Part shown: piece by piece, positions 61,091 through 64,000 of the stretch | How the letters are laid out: every line of letters starts with the position of its first letter | How positions within the stretch are numbered: the first letter of the stretch is position 1 | Origin: Halobacillus_B rhizosphaerae | Lineage (GTDB): Bacteria > Bacillota > Bacilli > Bacillales > Halobacillaceae | DNA: 64,000 bases | Direction of reading: 5' to 3' | Assembly: GCF_046719735.1 (NCBI RefSeq) | Contig: NZ_JAUTWQ010000020.1 | Span: 1-64,000, forward strand | The notes under the pieces: model-generated | The model's input: only the letters and a program-made list of their open reading frames with translations | Databases searched by the model: none | Told to the model about the DNA's origin: nothing | Position numbers and translations under genes: made by a program

Positions 61091-62164
61091 ATGCTATATT
61101 CTTTACGTCGATTTAAATTATTAGGCGGCAGGACGCTCAAAACAGGAATTTCCGTGTTTTTTACTGCATTAGTTTGCGGTTTTTTTGATTTACCGATTGT
61201 ATTTGCTGTAATTACAGCCATTGTCACGATCGAACATACCGCAGCGGATTCTATAAAAAAAGCGATCGTTCGTTTCCCCGCTTCAGCAATTGGAGCTTTG
61301 CTTGCCACTTTCTTTTATGGGTTATTTGGCAAGGGTGCAGTCACTTTTGCTTTAGCTGCTATGGTAACGATCGCCGTCTGTCATAAACTTAAACTCGATG
61401 CAGGTATACTGGTAGCCACTATCACTGCTACTGCCATGATTCCTGAATTTCATGTGCATTATGTTGTTTCGTTTTTTACCAGATTGGGTACTACTTCTAT
61501 TGGAATCATCATTTCAACTCTTGTGAATTTTTTCCTTCTGCCCCCTAATTATTCTCCGATGATTTACAAAAGTATTAATGACCTGTACAATCATGCTGGG
61601 CTGCTGCTGGAACGTATAATTTCTGATATTACAGCAGACTCTAAAGAGAAAAACCGGGGAATTCAGCGGTCTTACCGTCAGCTCACCGCCCACCTGGAAC
61701 GGACTTACCAGCTATCTCAATTTCAAAGGGAGGAGTGGAAATACCACAAGCATACGAAAGAGGAAATGAGATCCTTTCAGTTTGCTCAGAAAAAGCTGGG
61801 AGCATTACAGCAGATTGTCTATCATTTGGGGAATCTTCAGTATGTTCGAGCAAAATCCACTGACTTTAATGAAGACGAGAAGGAATTATTAAATCAATTA
61901 ACTGAATACTATTCTAAAGTATTACAGGACCCCACCCACGCAATTTGTGAAGGTCAATTCCAGCGAGTTGAGAAATTGGATGATGTATTCTGGAAATGGA
62001 AAGAACAGCACGTTCAAGAACAATCTAAGTATCGACATCAACTCCCTCCACAAACTATTCTCATGTATGAACTGCTTTGCTTTCATGACGTGCTCGAGGA
62101 ACTACACAGTATCTCTCAAACGCAGAAGAAAACAGTCAGCGAATGCTATATGAGCAATTTATAA
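61091..62164 (+). CDS. FUSC/aromatic acid exporter family protein (DUF939)
   Basis: A 357-residue membrane protein. The N-terminal half has six helices (GISVFFTALVCGFFDLPIVF, AVITAIVTIEHTAADSIKK with FPASAIGALLATFFYGLFG, HVHYVVSFFTRLGTTSIGII) and the C-terminal half is a cytoplasmic helical domain (ERTYQLSQFQREEWKYHK). This is the ArAE_1/FUSC-like architecture. The substrate is unknown. ATG 61091 follows AAGGTGA. It is 30 bases upstream of the BCCT gene, probably one transcript. Confidence 0.85.
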   Translation: MLYSLRRFKLLGGRTLKTGISVFFTALVCGFFDLPIVFAVITAIVTIEHTAADSIKKAIVRFPASAIGALLATFFYGLFGKGAVTFALAAMVTIAVCHKLKLDAGILVATITATAMIPEFHVHYVVSFFTRLGTTSIGIIISTLVNFFLLPPNYSPMIYKSINDLYNHAGLLLERIISDITADSKEKNRGIQRSYRQLTAHLERTYQLSQFQREEWKYHKHTKEEMRSFQFAQKKLGALQQIVYHLGNLQYVRAKSTDFNEDEKELLNQLTEYYSKVLQDPTHAICEGQFQRVEKLDDVFWKWKEQHVQEQSKYRHQLPPQTILMYELLCFHDVLEELHSISQTQKKTVSECYMSNL

Positions 62165-62194
62165 GGAGGGAAATAAGGAAAGGATGATAACGAG

Positions 62195-63724
62195 ATGCAG
62201 CAAGTCACCAAAGTATTTTATATTTCAGTTGTCGTAGCTACCTTATTTATCATTTGGGGAATTATCCCTAAGGAAACGTTACCATACTGGAATCTACAAC
62301 ACATAACAACTCAAGTACAAGGGTTTCTAACTGACAAATTTGGATGGTTTTACTTATTATCAGCTACAGGATTTTTAGTGTTTGCCATTTATTTAATCTT
62401 CTCTAAATACGGAAAGTTGAAGCTTGGTAAACCGGAAGACGAGCCGGAGTACCCATACATCACTTGGTTTGCAATGCTGTTTAGTGCTGGAATGGGAATC
62501 GGACTTGTATTCTGGGGAGCAGCAGAACCTCTCTCTCATTTCCATAGTCCTCCAATTGCTTCACAGGAACCAATGAGTGAAGCAGCAGCCCAATCAGCGA
62601 TGAAATATAGCTTTTTCCACTGGGGATTCCATCCATGGGCAATTTATGCCATCATTGCACTTGCTCTTGCTTATTTTAAATTTAGAAAAGATGCCCCTGG
62701 AGTTATTAGTGCAGCATTGACTCCTATTCTAGGAGAAAAAAGAGTTAAAGGGCCGATTGGAACATTAGTGGACGTTATTGCCGTATATGCTACCATTTTT
62801 GGAGTGGCTACCTCTCTAGGTCTTGGTGCCCTGCAAATTTCCAGCGGTCTTGCATTTACAATTCCAGGACTTAAAGATACGTTTATACTCCAATTATCAA
62901 TCATTATTGTAGTTACCATCTTATTTATGATTTCTGCGATGACTGGTCTCGATAAAGGGATCAAATATTTAAGTAATACAAATATCGTACTAGCTATTTT
63001 ACTAATGGTATTTATGCTATTTGCTGGACCAACAAACTTTATTATGGATTATTTAACAACAACATTCGGTTCATATATTCGTGATCTGCCTTATATGAGT
63101 TTCCGGTTAACCCCATTTGAAGATAGTAAATGGGTGCAAAATTGGACGATCTTCTACTGGGCTTGGTGGATTTCCTGGGCTCCATTCGTAGGAACCTTTA
63201 TTGCCCGTGTCTCTAGAGGTAGAACCATTCGTGAATTCATTTTGGGTGTACTTCTTGTACCAACTATTTTCGGTGCACTATGGTTCTCCGTATTTGGCGG
63301 TTCTACAATTTCTCTAGAATATTTTGACGGAATAGATATCATGTCTGATGTGAATGAGCTGGGAACTCCAGTAGCTCTCTTCTCCATGTTTGATCATGTA
63401 CCACTAGGCGGCATTATGTCCGTAATTGGCTTATTGCTGATTAGTACATTCTTTATTACTTCCGCCGACTCTGCTACCTTTGTATTAGGTATGCAGACAA
63501 CAGGAGGAAGCTTAAACCCTAATAACAAAGTGAAATTTGTTTGGGGAATTATTCAAGCCGGAGCTGCAGCTGTTCTATTATGGCAAGGTGGTTTAACCGC
63601 CCTGCAAACCGCTGCTATTATTGCAGCTTTCCCGTTTACTTTCATCATGATACTCATGTGCTTCTCCTTAATGAAAGCATTTAAAGAAGAAGCTAAAATC
63701 GTCGATTTAAGTCGAAAAAAATAA
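62195..63724 (+). CDS. BCCT family betaine/carnitine/choline transporter
   Basis: A 509-residue, 12-helix secondary transporter. The unwound helix motif SAGMGIGLVFWGAAEPLSHF (GMGIG, as in sodium-coupled BetP) and the signature YWAWWISWAPFVGTFIARVS are complete, and RGRTIREFILG follows. It probably imports glycine betaine or a related osmolyte with sodium, which suits a salt-adapted cell. It resembles OpuD; the exact substrate is uncertain. AAAGGATG lies 8 bases before the ATG. Confidence 0.93.
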   Translation: MQQVTKVFYISVVVATLFIIWGIIPKETLPYWNLQHITTQVQGFLTDKFGWFYLLSATGFLVFAIYLIFSKYGKLKLGKPEDEPEYPYITWFAMLFSAGMGIGLVFWGAAEPLSHFHSPPIASQEPMSEAAAQSAMKYSFFHWGFHPWAIYAIIALALAYFKFRKDAPGVISAALTPILGEKRVKGPIGTLVDVIAVYATIFGVATSLGLGALQISSGLAFTIPGLKDTFILQLSIIIVVTILFMISAMTGLDKGIKYLSNTNIVLAILLMVFMLFAGPTNFIMDYLTTTFGSYIRDLPYMSFRLTPFEDSKWVQNWTIFYWAWWISWAPFVGTFIARVSRGRTIREFILGVLLVPTIFGALWFSVFGGSTISLEYFDGIDIMSDVNELGTPVALFSMFDHVPLGGIMSVIGLLLISTFFITSADSATFVLGMQTTGGSLNPNNKVKFVWGIIQAGAAAVLLWQGGLTALQTAAIIAAFPFTFIMILMCFSLMKAFKEEAKIVDLSRKK

Positions 63725-63730
63725 TTATGA

Positions 63731-63767
63731 TAAAAAGCAGCTCTATAAAAAGAGCTGCTTTTTTTTA
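63731..63767 (+). terminator. terminator of the BCCT gene
   Basis: Perfect 11-bp stem AAAGCAGCTCT / AGAGCTGCTTT with T7 on the plus strand. Confidence 0.92.
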
Positions 63768-63906
63768 CATAATTATATTTGAATAACAATAGCGTTAAGT
63801 ATGAAACAGGCGATTATCATTTCCGTAACAATTCGATAACATATGCAATCGGCTTCTCCTCCTTTGTTACACTTGAATAGTGATGAGGAAGGAGTGGAAG
63901 AATCTG

Positions 63907-64000
63907 ATGAAATCTTATGTGCTTGTTTCTTTTTTGCTCGTATTACTGCTTGCTGGATGTTACCCGCACCAGAATAAAATTGACGTAATTAGTGCAAGCC
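63907..64000 (+). CDS. N-terminus of an unidentified lipoprotein (cut by window edge)
   Basis: ATG at 63907, 11 bases after AAGGAG, opens a frame that runs off the end. The 31 visible residues are a lipoprotein signal SYVLVSFLLVLLLAGC (lipobox LAGC) followed by YPHQNKIDVISAS. The rest is outside the window, so no family can be given. Confidence 0.7.
   Translation, partial: MKSYVLVSFLLVLLLAGCYPHQNKIDVISAS

Noticed and set aside
1..64000. rRNA, tRNA, CRISPR arrays, insertion sequences, prophage, or defence cassettes
   Set aside because: No tRNA-like cloverleaf, no regularly spaced repeats, and no transposase, integrase, nuclease or toxin-antitoxin protein was found; the window is conserved housekeeping and sporulation DNA.

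Overview
The window is chromosomal core DNA from a low-GC, spore-forming member of the Bacillaceae, probably a halophilic or halotolerant genus of the Pontibacillus/Thalassobacillus/Halobacillus kind. The evidence is gene order that follows Bacillus subtilis almost step by step (dcw cluster, ylb block, cta operon, pycA-ftsW-yla block, ykt-speA), several sporulation genes (spoVD, spoVE, gerR-like ylbO, ylbJ, ytvI-like, ylbD, ylaJ), bacillithiol synthesis (bshC), acidic linkers, and a betaine-type BCCT transporter. MurE carries the DNPR motif expected for meso-diaminopimelate. I see no rRNA, tRNA, CRISPR array, transposase, prophage or recognisable defence system.

Layout. 1-18.3 kb, all on the minus strand: mraZ, rsmH, ftsL, pbpB, spoVD, murE, murF, mraY, murD, spoVE, then a terminator and fresh promoters where murG and murB stand in B. 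subtilis, then divIB, ylxW, ylxX, sbp, ftsA, ftsZ. 18.4-24.3 kb: bshC, a DUF3397 gene, panE, ylbP, gerR-like, an enoyl-CoA hydratase relative, rpmF, ylbN. 24.5-34.7 kb: tmcAL (ylbM), sepM-like ylbL, ylbK, ylbJ, coaD, rsmD, then a 710-base gap with a MITE-like repeat and a structured, terminator-ended segment, then ylbG, ylbF, ylbD, ylbC, ylbB and two plus-strand genes of unknown function placed among them. 34.9-38.0 kb: a YugN-like gene, an AI-2E/YtvI transporter, a DUF925 nucleotidyltransferase, a GNAT enzyme. 38.2-44.7 kb: the caa3 oxidase genes ctaB-C-D-E-F with separately terminated ctaG and a DUF420/ctaM gene. ctaA is not here. 45.2-57.7 kb: pycA, ftsW, ylaN, glsA, ylaL, ylaJ, ylaI, ylaH, ylaF, an IMPase, yktB, yktA and a nitronate monooxygenase-like gene. 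57.8-64 kb: speA, the SR1/SR1P small RNA locus, a lipoprotein polysaccharide deacetylase, a FUSC-type exporter, a BCCT transporter, and the start of a lipoprotein.

How the genes work together: the left third builds and divides the cell wall (precursor synthesis by MurE/F/D and MraY; transpeptidases PbpB/SpoVD with SEDS partners FtsW/SpoVE; the divisome FtsL, DivIB, FtsA, FtsZ). The middle holds coenzyme A and translation maintenance, spore and coat genes, and the biogenesis of a copper/heme A oxidase. The right side joins anaplerosis (PycA), glutamine and arginine catabolism (GlsA, SpeA) and the carbon-source-controlled SR1 regulator.

The most informative non-coding find is the SR1 locus downstream of speA. 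It has a 37-codon SR1P reading frame, two CcpN-type boxes around the promoter, and a perfect match to the cre consensus at the start of the transcript. Other points for follow-up are the missing murG/murB, ctaA and ylbE, the orphan Cys-motif gene abutting ylbF (ricF), the possible structured RNA near 30.5 kb, and palindromes upstream of bshC and ctaB.
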